Counted from the stretch's first letter, positions 8,795 to 14,935 are shown. The stretch is 14,935 nucleotides of DNA from Rhizobiales bacterium CCH10-E5 (GCA_001556125.1 LSIG01000105.1:1-14935), one strand, 5' to 3'. Program-made: numbers and translations. The notes: generated from the letters alone by a model not told the origin.

Positions 8795-9797
8795 CGCGGC
8801 GGTCGGCGCTTCGGCGGCGAGCGAAGCCCGCTGGGCTGGGTTCGCGCGCGCCTTCGTCGCCACGGCGCTGCTGGCGCTGCTCGGTACGCTGACGCTCGCC
8901 TGGCTGATCGACCCCTACGACACCGGCAACACCCCGCTGTCGCTGCGCGAGGGCGTGCGGCCGCAGGGTCCGCGCACCGCCGCCGCCAGCCGCGGCCGCG
9001 ACCCTGCCTTTCAGGGCGCGATCTTCGGGAATTCCCATGTCCAGCTGCTCTCGCCGGAGCGGCTGCAGGCGACGACTGGCATCCCCTTCGTCTCGCTGAT
9101 GGCGCCCGCCTCCGGCCCGAAGGAAGGGCTCGTCCTGATGGACTGGTTCCTGCGCCATCGTCGCGAACCGCCGCAGGCCGTGATCGTCGGCATCGACGAC
9201 CTCTGGTGCACGGCCGATCCGCAGATGCCGAACGCCAAGCCCTTCCCTTTCTGGCTCTACAGCCGCGACCGCGCCGAATATCTCGTCGGCCTGCTGCGCT
9301 TCGACGTGCTGGAGGAGTTCCAGCGCCGCATCGTCTATCTCCTCACGGGCCGCGGCGAGCGCGCCCGCCCCGACGGCTACTGGGACTACGAGCCCAATTA
9401 CATCGGCATGGGCTATGATCGTGACCCCGGCAAGCGCGCGGAACTGGAGGTCTACATGCCGATCGGCGGCAATGCCGATGGCCCCTATCCGGCCGTCAAG
9501 GCGCTGGAAGCGATGATGGCTCAGGTGCCCGGCACCAAGCTCATTCTGCTTCGCCCCCCGGTCTATCGCTCCGCCCTGCCCCGGCCCGGCAGCCCCTCGG
9601 AACGGCCCGACGCCGGCTGCCGGAACGCCTATGCCGAGCTCGCGGCGCGCCGCCCGCTGACCACCCTGATCGACTGGCGCCGCGACCGACCTGAACTCCA
9701 CGATCCGAATCAGTTCTTCGACCGCTCGCATTACCGCCAGCCGCTCGCCCGGCTGGTCGAGGCCGAGATCACCGCTGCCCTCGAGGCAATGCGCTGA
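8769..9797 (+). CDS. Membrane-anchored SGNH-like protein, probable acyltransferase partner of the MBOAT
   Basis: 342 residues. A hydrophobic segment at about 25-47 (FVATALLALLGTLTLAWLI, then DPY) would anchor a periplasmic domain. The block AIFGNSHVQLLSPERL (S89, H90) resembles the GxS/GDS nucleophile block, and FFDRSHYRQPLARLVEAEI near the end (D318-x-x-H321) resembles the catalytic D-x-x-H pair of SGNH/GDSL and AlgJ/AlgX-type enzymes. The mid-part (AVIVGIDDLW) suits a Rossmann-like strand. ATG 8769 lies inside the MBOAT gene, overlapping its last 26 bases in another frame, so the pair is probably translationally coupled. I infer that it transfers or accepts the acyl group exported by the MBOAT. 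I do not recognise a named family, and an esterase is possible. Confidence 0.75.
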   Translation: MSSSTSSSDAAVGASAASEARWAGFARAFVATALLALLGTLTLAWLIDPYDTGNTPLSLREGVRPQGPRTAAASRGRDPAFQGAIFGNSHVQLLSPERLQATTGIPFVSLMAPASGPKEGLVLMDWFLRHRREPPQAVIVGIDDLWCTADPQMPNAKPFPFWLYSRDRAEYLVGLLRFDVLEEFQRRIVYLLTGRGERARPDGYWDYEPNYIGMGYDRDPGKRAELEVYMPIGGNADGPYPAVKALEAMMAQVPGTKLILLRPPVYRSALPRPGSPSERPDAGCRNAYAELAARRPLTTLIDWRRDRPELHDPNQFFDRSHYRQPLARLVEAEITAALEAMR

Positions 9798-9807
9798 GGC
9801 AACGCTC

Positions 9808-9825
9808 CGCTGGCTCCGGCCAGCG
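9808..9825 (+). terminator. Possible weak terminator hairpin after the MBOAT/SGNH pair
   Basis: CGCTGGC-TCCG-GCCAGCG is a perfect 7-bp stem with a tetraloop, 11 nt after the stop codon. The following bases (CAAATCGCTG) lack a U-tract, so intrinsic termination is doubtful. Confidence 0.35.
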
Positions 9826-9890
9826 CAAATCGCTGTTGCACCGGGCAAAACACGTCCCCGTAAAGAAGCGCTCGGGCGCCTCCAATCCGA

Positions 9891-9919
9891 TTGTGAGCGC
9901 CCCCCGCCATCGCTATAAG
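9891..9919 (+). promoter_or_regulatory. Sigma70-type promoter of dksA
   Basis: A -35 element TTGTGA (9891-9896, 4 of 6 to consensus) and a -10 element TATAAG (9914-9919, 5 of 6) are separated by exactly 17 bp. Transcription would start near 9926, leaving a leader of about 65 nt before the ATG at 9991. The intergenic position between two complete genes supports it. Confidence 0.7.
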
Positions 9920-9990
9920 GGCGCCAAATCGGCGGCCCTCCCACGGCAAGGTCGGTGGGCGCCGGGGGACGACAACCAGAGAGTGCGCCT

Positions 9991-10413
9991 ATGTCGAAGC
10001 AGATCATCCTCGACGCGGACTACAAGCCCAGCGACGACGAACCGTTCATGAACGACCGGCAGCGCGAGTATTTCCGGGGCAAGCTGCTGGCCTGGAAGGA
10101 CGAGATCCTGAAGGAAGCGCGCGAGACGCTGGTCACCCTGCAGAGCGAGAGCGAGAACCACCCCGACATCGCCGACAGGGCCTCCTCCGAAACCGACCGC
10201 GCCATCGAGCTGCGCGCCCGCGACCGCCAGCGCAAGCTGATCGCCAAGATCGACGCCGCCATCGCCCGCATCGACGACAACACCTATGGCTATTGCGAGG
10301 AGACGGGCGAGCCGATCTCGCTGAAGCGGCTTGAGGCGCGGCCGATCGCCACCCTTTCGCTGGAAGCGCAGGAGCGTCACGAGCGCAACGAGCGCGTCTT
10401 CCGCGACGACTGA
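9991..10413 (+). CDS. dksA: RNA polymerase-binding transcription factor DksA
   Basis: A 140-residue cytosolic regulator that enters the RNA polymerase secondary channel and, with ppGpp, adjusts rRNA and amino-acid promoters. The start MSKQIILDADYKPSDDEPFMNDRQREYF at ATG 9991 is chosen over a GTG 36 nt upstream because the family sequence begins there. The two-helix coiled coil carries the tip PDIADRASSE, in which the functional D-x-x-D-R-A motif is conserved. The C-terminal globular part has GYCEETGEPISLKRLEARPIATLSLEAQ: the four zinc cysteines of E. coli DksA are here Cys, Thr, Ser and Ala, leaving one. This degenerate finger is usual in alphaproteobacteria. The gene has its own promoter and terminator and appears monocistronic. 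Confidence 0.96.
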   Translation: MSKQIILDADYKPSDDEPFMNDRQREYFRGKLLAWKDEILKEARETLVTLQSESENHPDIADRASSETDRAIELRARDRQRKLIAKIDAAIARIDDNTYGYCEETGEPISLKRLEARPIATLSLEAQERHERNERVFRDD

Positions 10414-10441
10414 GACGCTCGTCCACGCCGGACGCATCGAG

Positions 10442-10468
10442 CCCCGCTCCTCCGGAGCGGGGTTTTTT
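10442..10468 (+). terminator. Rho-independent terminator of dksA
   Basis: CCCCGCTCC (10442-10450), loop TCC, GGAGCGGGG (10454-10462), then six T residues (10463-10468). A perfect 9-bp GC-rich stem plus U-tract, 28 nt after the dksA stop, is a textbook intrinsic terminator. Confidence 0.95.
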
Positions 10469-10588
10469 CGTGGCTCACGCCGCTGCCGTCACGCGCAGCT
10501 TTCCTCGCCGCCTCGGCCCGGTCTATGCTGCCCCTGGGGAAGCCGATCGGCCAGCGGAGACGGCGATCGGCGGCGGGGGACAAGCGTC

Positions 10589-11827
10589 ATGTTGCGTTGG
10601 ATCATGCGTCCATGCCTGGCCGCACTCGTGGCGGCCGGCCTTGCCGGTTGCGCTGGCGATGTCCGCGGCGTTCTGCTGCCAGTCGCCACGGCAGCGCCTG
10701 ACGCCAGCCGCGTCACCATGCTGGTTGCGACAACGCGCGCGCCTGATCCGGATGACGGCCTGCTCTTTTCGGGCGAACGCGGCCGGCCAAGCTTTGCCGA
10801 GATCACGGTTTCGGTGCCCAGCGAGACGCGTCGCAAGGTCGGCGAAGTGCAGTGGCCGAAGGCCCTGCCCGGCAATCCCGAGACCGATTTCGTCACGCTC
10901 AAGGTCGAGAAGCTCGACCAGAAGGGCGTGATCTCCCGCTTCCACAACGCCGTTCAGAAGGTCCCGAAGCGCCGGGTGATGGTCTTCATCCACGGCTTCA
11001 ACAACCGCTTCGAGGACGCCGTCTACCGCTTCGCCCAGATCGTCCACGATTCGAAGGCGCAGGTCGTCCCGATCCTGTTCACCTGGCCCTCGCGCGGTTC
11101 GGTCTTCGCCTATGGCTATGACCGCGAGAGCGGCAACTACTCCCGCCGCGCGCTGGAGAACCTGTTCCAGGCGCTCGCCCGCGACCCCGCCGTCGGGGAG
11201 GTCTCGGTGCTCGCCCACTCGATGGGCAACTGGGTGACGCTGGAGGCCCTGCGCGAGATGTCGATCCGCAACGGCACGATCTCGCCCAAGATCGCCAATG
11301 TCATGCTCGCCGCGCCCGATGTCGATGTCGACGTCTTCCGCAGCCAGGTCGCCGACATGGAGGGCCGCCGCCCCCGCTTCACCCTCTTCGTGTCGCAGGA
11401 CGATAGGGCGCTGGCGGTCTCGCGCCGGGTCTGGGGCAGCACCGCCCGCCTGGGTGCCATCGATCCCGACGCCGAACCCTATCGCACGCAGCTCGAGAAA
11501 GCCGGCATCACCGTGCTCAACCTGACCTCGCTGCGCTCCGGCGACCGTCTCAACCACGGCAAGTTCGCCGAAAGCCCCGAGGTGGTGAAGCTGATCGGCT
11601 CGCGCCTGATCGAGGGCCAGCCCATCACCGACACCCGCATCGGCCTGGGCGAAAAGGTTCTGCAGGTCACCGCCGGCACCGCCGCCGCGGTCGGTTCCGT
11701 GGCAGGGCTGGCGATCTCCGCACCCGTCGCGGTGGTCGATCCCGACACCCGCCGCAACTTCGCCGACAAGACGGTGGCCGTCGGCCAGGCGTTGCGCGAC
11801 GCCGGGGCCGCCGTGACGACAGACTGA
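10589..11827 (+). CDS. Lipoprotein alpha/beta hydrolase (DUF900-like)
   Basis: 412 residues. The start ATG 10589 is preceded by GGGGGA at 10575-10580 and opens a lipoprotein signal (MLRWIMRPCLAALVAAGLAGC, lipobox LAGC, Cys22); ATG 10604 would also keep the signal. The mature part is an alpha/beta-hydrolase of the DUF900 type: strand plus oxyanion segment VMVFIHGFNNRFEDAV, nucleophile elbow LAHSMGNW (S211), acid candidate in AAPDVDVDVF (about D244) and His candidate in RLNHGKF (H323). A cleaved, lipidated enzyme in the cell envelope is inferred; the substrate is unknown (esterase or lipase-like). The C-terminal ~65 residues form an Ala/Val-rich extension after the hydrolase fold. The dksA terminator separates it from upstream genes, and the convergent catalase-family gene ends four bases away. 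Confidence 0.9.
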   Translation: MLRWIMRPCLAALVAAGLAGCAGDVRGVLLPVATAAPDASRVTMLVATTRAPDPDDGLLFSGERGRPSFAEITVSVPSETRRKVGEVQWPKALPGNPETDFVTLKVEKLDQKGVISRFHNAVQKVPKRRVMVFIHGFNNRFEDAVYRFAQIVHDSKAQVVPILFTWPSRGSVFAYGYDRESGNYSRRALENLFQALARDPAVGEVSVLAHSMGNWVTLEALREMSIRNGTISPKIANVMLAAPDVDVDVFRSQVADMEGRRPRFTLFVSQDDRALAVSRRVWGSTARLGAIDPDAEPYRTQLEKAGITVLNLTSLRSGDRLNHGKFAESPEVVKLIGSRLIEGQPITDTRIGLGEKVLQVTAGTAAAVGSVAGLAISAPVAVVDPDTRRNFADKTVAVGQALRDAGAAVTTD

Positions 11828-11831
11828 GCCC

Positions 11832-12929
11832 TCAGCGCACCGGAACCTCGCCGGCGCGCGGCTCGTGGATCGGGCAGGCATTCTGCCGGGCCCTCAGATC
11901 CTTCGACATCGCATAAGTCTCGCGCCGTGCGCGGTTGATGCCGCCCAGAGGCCGGTGCGCCGCCAGCGCGTGCCAGACCGAGAACGACATCCGATCGTCG
12001 ATCGCGGCCGCGCGCGCCTCGCTCCACGATTCCTGGGGCGCGACCTCGACGCGCGCCACCGTGACGAAGGGACTGTCCTCTTCCGGCCAGACCACCGAAG
12101 CATCCTCGATCGGCATGGTTTCGGCGTTGGTCCGCAACTGGACCCTGAGCTCCCAGACCCCGCCCCGAGCATGGAAATGGTCGATCAGGCTGTCGCGAAG
12201 GCCGTTCGGCCGGCCGCGCACATCGAGTTCGGCATCCTTAAGCCGCTTCAGCGCGTCGGAGGCCGGGGCGAGCGAAAACTTCGCGACATGCTCGCCATAG
12301 CGGAAGGGCGTCTGGCCGTAATAGGTCTCTCCGAGCGGGTTGGTCATCGGATGCCCACCGAGGGATTTCAGCGTCGCGCTTTCGCCGCCGACAGCCTCGA
12401 TCACCTGCTCCGCGCCGCGCGCCACGGTCGAGAAAGCCTTCTTCAGCCCGGGCGCGCGGTCGGTCGTCTTGGCCAGCAGCGACAGGCTCTTCGCGAAGGC
12501 CGCCGGGTCCGGCGCCAGGAAGGCTGGCCCGTTGACCATGACGAAATCCTGCGTCGGCGCCTCGTCCGGCGCGAGATGCTCGCCCTCGACACCGACGACC
12601 TTCAGCGCCAGCCCGCGCGGCACCGAGACGGCGTCGTCGAGGATGTCGCCGGGGTTGGTGGAGATGCGCAGGATCGCCTCATGGCGGCCGGGCTTTGCGA
12701 ACAGCCCCTGCGCGTAGGGCGCCGGCAGCCCGTCCAGCACCGTGAAGGTGCCGATGAGCAGCGCATGGCTCTTGGCGTGGACGGTGCGCAGGCCGTGCCC
12801 GCCATTGGCGAAGGTCGTCTCGCCGATGGAGCGCAGCGCCTCCTCGAGATCGCGGATGGTCTGCGCTTCGTCCGGAGCGGGTTGCTCCAGCGCGGGGTCA
12901 TAGGGCAACGGCGTGGCGGCAGTCTTCAT
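11832..12929 (-). CDS. Catalase family (Y4iL-like) haem protein, compact
   Basis: 365 residues, far shorter than classical monofunctional catalases (about 480 or more), as in the Y4iL-like subgroup. Conserved catalase features are visible: LRTVHAKSHALLIGTF with the distal catalytic His (H51); ILRISTNPGD, matching the VRFSTVxG block; VPRGLALKV, matching RGFAVKF; DFVMVNGPAFL, holding the active-site Asn; and NRARRETYAMS near the C-terminus, where R335-x3-Y339 fits the Arg and proximal Tyr haem ligand. The start at 12929 follows GGAGAG at 12934-12939 (complement) with 4-nt spacing. No signal peptide, so cytosolic. It may break down peroxide, organic peroxides or fatty hydroperoxides; the true substrate is not known for this subgroup. 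It lies 71 nt downstream of the YkuD-domain gene on the same strand and may share its transcript. Confidence 0.88.
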   Translation of the reverse strand: MKTAATPLPYDPALEQPAPDEAQTIRDLEEALRSIGETTFANGGHGLRTVHAKSHALLIGTFTVLDGLPAPYAQGLFAKPGRHEAILRISTNPGDILDDAVSVPRGLALKVVGVEGEHLAPDEAPTQDFVMVNGPAFLAPDPAAFAKSLSLLAKTTDRAPGLKKAFSTVARGAEQVIEAVGGESATLKSLGGHPMTNPLGETYYGQTPFRYGEHVAKFSLAPASDALKRLKDAELDVRGRPNGLRDSLIDHFHARGGVWELRVQLRTNAETMPIEDASVVWPEEDSPFVTVARVEVAPQESWSEARAAAIDDRMSFSVWHALAAHRPLGGINRARRETYAMSKDLRARQNACPIHEPRAGEVPVR

Positions 12930-12946
12930 GGGGCTCTCCGGATCGA

Positions 12947-12963
12947 CGGTTGTCTCTCAACCG
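12947..12963 (-). other. Inverted repeat in the leader of the catalase-family gene
   Basis: CGGTTG-TCTCT-CAACCG is a perfect 6-bp stem with a 5-nt loop, next to the palindrome GGTCCGGACC at 12966-12975. Both lie in the 71-nt gap between two minus-strand genes. They could be an operator or a weak attenuating hairpin; nothing decides. Confidence 0.3.
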
Positions 12964-13000
12964 CCGGTCCGGACCCCTTGTTCCTGTCACCCTCGACGGC

Positions 13001-13672
13001 TCAGGCCGGCAACACGACGACCTTCGTCTTCACCGGAGTCTGGTCGTAGAGGTCGATCATGTCCTGCGTCAGCAGTCCGACGCAGCCGCTGGTGATGCCG
13101 GAGCCGATCGATTCCTCGTCGAGCGAGGCATAGATCGTGTAGAGCGTATAGCGGCCGTTCTGGTAGAGATGCAGTGTGCGCGCGCCCAACGGATTGTCGA
13201 GGCCGCCCGGCATGCCGCGAGCGTATTTGGCGGCTTCCGGCTGCCGCTTGATCATCTCCGGCGGCGGCGTCCAGGTCGCCCATTCCGACTTGCGCCCGAC
13301 ATAGGCATCGCCGCTCCAGCGGAAACCGTCGCGGCCGACATTGGCGCCGTAGCGCGTCGCGTTGCCGTCGCCCTCGATGCGGTAGACATAGTAGTTGCCC
13401 GGATCGACGATGATCGTGCCCGGCGCTTCCTTGCTTTCGTAGCGCACCGTGCGGCGCCAGTATTTCGGATCGACCTTGCTCGGATCGGTCGCCGGAATCG
13501 CGAATTTCTTGTCGTCGACGGGCCCGTAGAGCTTCTTTGCCTCGGCGAGGCTCATCCCGTCCTGGGTGACGCAGCCTCCGAGCCCGAGCGCGCCGAGCGC
13601 CGCCGTCCCGCCGAACAGGAACGCCCGGCGATCGAGCGCCGCCGCGGCGGCTTTTCTGCCGTCGATGATCAT
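13001..13672 (-). CDS. Tat-exported lipoprotein with YkuD (L,D-transpeptidase) domain, catalytic His replaced by Tyr
   Basis: 223 residues from ATG 13672. The N-terminus has a twin-arginine signal (DRRAFLFGGTAALGALGLGGC) that also ends in a lipobox (LGGC, Cys34), predicting a Tat-exported lipoprotein. The C-terminal half is a YkuD/ErfK domain, the family that makes 3-3 peptidoglycan crosslinks or attaches proteins to peptidoglycan. The Cys of the S-G-C signature is present (TSGCVGLL, C197). Sixteen residues upstream, where YkuD enzymes have the catalytic His of the HG motif, this protein has Tyr (TIYAS, Y181). The Arg that usually follows GC(I/V) is Gly (G199). I recall similar sequences in Rhizobiales, so this looks like a lineage variant rather than a sequencing error, but activity is uncertain. 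No convincing Shine-Dalgarno sequence is visible before the chosen start. Confidence 0.88.
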   Translation of the reverse strand: MIIDGRKAAAAALDRRAFLFGGTAALGALGLGGCVTQDGMSLAEAKKLYGPVDDKKFAIPATDPSKVDPKYWRRTVRYESKEAPGTIIVDPGNYYVYRIEGDGNATRYGANVGRDGFRWSGDAYVGRKSEWATWTPPPEMIKRQPEAAKYARGMPGGLDNPLGARTLHLYQNGRYTLYTIYASLDEESIGSGITSGCVGLLTQDMIDLYDQTPVKTKVVVLPA

Positions 13673-13874
13673 GATGTCTGACGTCCCATACGCTGTTGAA
13701 CCGGTCGCGAGGCCATGGTCTGACAGTGGCCGTGACCCTCGCGCGGCGGAGACTGTCGCCAGATCGCGCGCTTGGCAAGGGCGAGGTTGAGGCTGCGCCT
13801 TCCGCCGCCAGCCGCCGCGGGACCTGTGGGCCCCTCGTTCCTGGCCCTTGTGACGCGATGGCCGGCCCTGAAAC

Positions 13875-13906
13875 GCGAAACGGCCCCGCCCGGAAGGGCG
13901 AGGCCG
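13875..13906 (-). terminator. Terminator-like hairpin downstream of the minus-strand Pro-rich protein gene
   Basis: On the minus strand CGGCCTCGCCC-TTCC-GGGCGGGGCCG (13906 to 13881) forms an 11-bp stem with one G-T pair and a tetraloop, followed by TTTCGCG. It begins 33 nt after the TAA of the gene at 13939-14259. The U-tract is short, so efficiency is uncertain, but the stem is very stable. Confidence 0.75.
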
Positions 13907-13938
13907 AACGGCCTGCAAGAAGGCAGACCGCAGAATGC

Positions 13939-14259
13939 TTACGGCTTGGCCGGCACGCTGGTCGAGCCACCGCCGGCCGGGTTCGGCGCCGTTCCGGTCG
14001 GCCGGGTGGAGGGCATCGTGCCGGAAGGCGCCATCGGCGGATTGGAAGGGGCGCCGAGCACGCCGCCGCCGGCGGGATTGGCGGTCACGCCGGGCTGGCC
14101 GGTCGGCGCCACGGTGGCATCATTCGGCTTCGGCGTGGGAGCGGCGGTGGTCGGGCGATTATTGCTCGGGGCGTTGACGGGCGGCTGGGTCGACTGGGCG
14201 GTCGCGACCATCGGGGCCAGCGCGAGCGCGCCGGCGAGCGTCAAGGTCTTCAGGCTCAT
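13939..14259 (-). CDS. Small secreted Pro/Gly/Thr-rich protein of unknown function
   Basis: 106 residues. The start at 14259 is preceded by GGAGAGA (14265-14271, complement) at 5-nt spacing. A clear Sec signal peptide (MSLKTLTLAGALALAPMVATAQ) predicts cleavage after ATA or TAQ. The mature part, about 84 residues, is low complexity and probably disordered, rich in Pro, Ala, Thr, Gly and Asn, with NPAGGG repeated at 61-66 and 93-98 and alternating PT/AP patterns. It has no Cys and no recognisable domain. Such small periplasmic proteins are common in Rhizobiales and are annotated as hypothetical. The hairpin after the stop and the strong ribosome site support a real gene. Function unknown. Confidence 0.75.
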   Translation of the reverse strand: MSLKTLTLAGALALAPMVATAQSTQPPVNAPSNNRPTTAAPTPKPNDATVAPTGQPGVTANPAGGGVLGAPSNPPMAPSGTMPSTRPTGTAPNPAGGGSTSVPAKP

Positions 14260-14574
14260 GGATGTCTCTCCGTTGTTGCGGTGTCCCCGAACCAACGGCA
14301 GGCACCAGCAAGGGTTCCCCGACGTCGTCACCGCCCCCTGCGACCTTTCCGCCCCAGCAGGGCGACAAGCCCGCGCCAGACGCGCCGGATTCCAGCCGAG
14401 CGACGACACCGGTGAGGATGAGCGAGGACACCAGCCCATCACCGGCAGTCGACCGTGGAACATTGTCGATGCGGTCCGGTTCGTCTTCGAGCGGCATGGA
14501 TCGGGCGGCGCCAAATCAGGTGGCGCCAGGATCAGCCACCCCATCCCAGCGGCGACGCAGAAGGAGAGACAACA
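14260..14574. other. Divergent intergenic region, no gene seen
   Basis: This 315-bp stretch separates the minus-strand secreted protein from the plus-strand 23-residue peptide and should hold both promoters. I see no strong -35/-10 pair. Two GGCGCCA copies stand at 14508-14514 and 14523-14529; the GGCGCC core is itself palindromic. Open frames across it have shadow-like Arg/Ser/Pro composition and no ribosome site. Confidence 0.4.
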
Positions 14575-14646
14575 ATGGGCGGCATCTTGCTTTGGTTGAT
14601 CGGCATTCCGATTCCACTGATCATTCTGCTCTACTTCATCTTCTGA
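14575..14646 (+). CDS. Tiny membrane peptide, 23 residues
   Basis: ATG 14575 is preceded by AAGGAGAG (14561-14568) at 6-nt spacing, the best Shine-Dalgarno sequence in the window. The product MGGILLWLIGIP... then PLIILLYFIF is one hydrophobic helix kinked by an IPIP motif, with essentially no charged residues, ending at TGA 14644-14646. The same frame extends further upstream, but that part is Arg-rich and without ribosome site, so I reject it. A single-pass inner-membrane microprotein is the likely product. I believe similar peptides occur in related Rhizobiales but cannot check. Function unknown. Confidence 0.65.
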   Translation: MGGILLWLIGIPIPLIILLYFIF

Positions 14647-14770
14647 CGGTTTTGGGCGTCGTTCGGGGCCTCCTTCATCGGGTTGAGGCTCAGACACGAG
14701 CCGGTCCGGGACTTCGCCTGGCCTGCCTCACGGTGGCGACCGCCGACGATCATCGGCTGAAGGGTTCGGC

Positions 14771-14789
14771 CACCTCGCGCTGCGAGGTG
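14771..14789. repeat. Perfect inverted repeat (hairpin) in gene-free right end
   Basis: CACCTCGC-GCT-GCGAGGTG: 8-bp stem and 3-nt loop. No U-tract on either side. It is the first of four hairpins between 14771 and 14935. Confidence 0.6.
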
Positions 14790-14815
14790 TCCTGAGCGGT
14801 CCCAGCCGGAAACTT

Positions 14816-14837
14816 CGCCCGCGTTCGCACGCGGGCG
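14816..14837. repeat. Perfect inverted repeat (hairpin) in gene-free right end
   Basis: CGCCCGCGT-TCGC-ACGCGGGCG: 9-bp stem and tetraloop, 26 nt after the preceding hairpin. Followed by CTTCAAACG on the plus strand, so it is not a classic terminator. Confidence 0.6.
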
Positions 14838-14884
14838 CTTCAAACGAGGGGCAGCGGAGCACCGCGAGGCGCGTAACCTGAAAT

Positions 14885-14935
14885 CCGCATCCGTTGAGCC
14901 AGGATGCGGCGCGGATGGATTGAGCCACCATCCGC
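14885..14935. repeat. Two tandem hairpins with the same loop sequence, at the window edge
   Basis: The first, CCGCATCC (14885-14892) with GGATGCGG (14902-14909), encloses GTTGAGCCA. The second, GCGGATGG (14911-14918) with CCATCCGC (14928-14935), encloses ATTGAGCCA. Stems are 8 bp and perfect, loops 9 nt and identical in the octamer TTGAGCCA, and the hairpins are one base apart. The second stem reaches the last base of the window, so it may be longer. Possible REP-like repeat pair or structured RNA; no gene frame explains it. Confidence 0.7.

Noticed and set aside
9955..9990. Upstream GTG start for dksA adding 12 residues
   Set aside because: The added residues do not fit the family N-terminus; ATG 9991 gives the expected MSK start.
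8775..10007. Minus-strand frame of 410 codons opposite the SGNH-like gene
   Set aside because: Shadow frame with no ribosome site or domain. It also runs across the dksA promoter region.
10331..10588. Extended N-terminus of the alpha/beta hydrolase frame
   Set aside because: It would begin inside dksA and run through the terminator. The signal peptide and ribosome site fix the start at 10589.
10523..11881. Minus-strand frame of 452 codons opposite the lipoprotein hydrolase
   Set aside because: Antisense shadow; the plus-strand frame has a lipobox and hydrolase motifs.
11865..13049. Plus-strand frame of 394 codons opposite the catalase-family gene
   Set aside because: Arg/Gln/Asp-rich shadow; the minus-strand protein has recognisable catalase motifs.
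13673..13918. N-terminal extension of the YkuD protein
   Set aside because: It is Arg-rich and unlike a leader; the Tat signal begins properly from 13672.
14728..14931. Minus-strand frame of 67 codons over the hairpin region
   Set aside because: No ribosome site, no domain, and it is built largely from the inverted repeats.

Overview
The window is GC-rich, densely coding DNA that reads as an alphaproteobacterial chromosome, most likely Hyphomicrobiales (Rhizobiales). A Bosea- or Methylobacterium-like relative is my guess from protein style; no marker gene proves it. Supporting signs are a DksA with a single-cysteine degenerate zinc finger, a PccB-type carboxyltransferase, a Tat-dependent lipoprotein of the YkuD fold, and the combination of two-partner secretion genes with a SapC-family gene.

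Left third (1-5673): a two-partner secretion (TPS) locus. The 3' part of a very large, repetitive, haemagglutinin-like exoprotein gene (tpsA) enters from the left edge. It is broken near its end by an 836-bp IS5-family (IS427-like) element at 2258-3093, flanked by a CTAG duplication. Deleting the element plus one CTAG restores a continuous frame that ends in a TTGA overlap with tpsB, the outer-membrane TpsB/FhaC transporter (3299-4927). A SapC-family gene follows 23 nt later, so tpsA-tpsB-sapC looks like one operon.

Middle (5771-10413): a propionyl-CoA carboxylase beta subunit (pccB) without its biotin-carrying alpha subunit in the window; an AlgI-like MBOAT membrane O-acyltransferase overlapping by 26 nt an SGNH-like membrane-anchored partner, together a probable cell-surface polysaccharide O-acylation pair; then dksA with a clear sigma70-type promoter and an excellent intrinsic terminator.

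Right third (10589-14935): a lipoprotein alpha/beta hydrolase (DUF900-like) on the plus strand. On the minus strand lie a Tat lipoprotein with a YkuD (L,D-transpeptidase) domain whose catalytic histidine position is tyrosine, a small catalase-family haem protein downstream of it, and a 106-residue secreted Pro/Gly/Thr-rich protein. Divergent from the last is a tiny 23-residue membrane peptide gene with a strong Shine-Dalgarno sequence. The last ~170 bases have no convincing gene but contain four perfect inverted repeats, the final two sharing the same loop octamer.

Functionally the window is mostly envelope-oriented (adhesin secretion, surface acylation, lipoproteins, peptidoglycan-type enzyme) with housekeeping genes (pccB, dksA) between. 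I see no defence system, CRISPR array, tRNA or rRNA. The most informative items are the cleanly reconstructable IS disruption of the TPS exoprotein and the altered active site of the YkuD protein.
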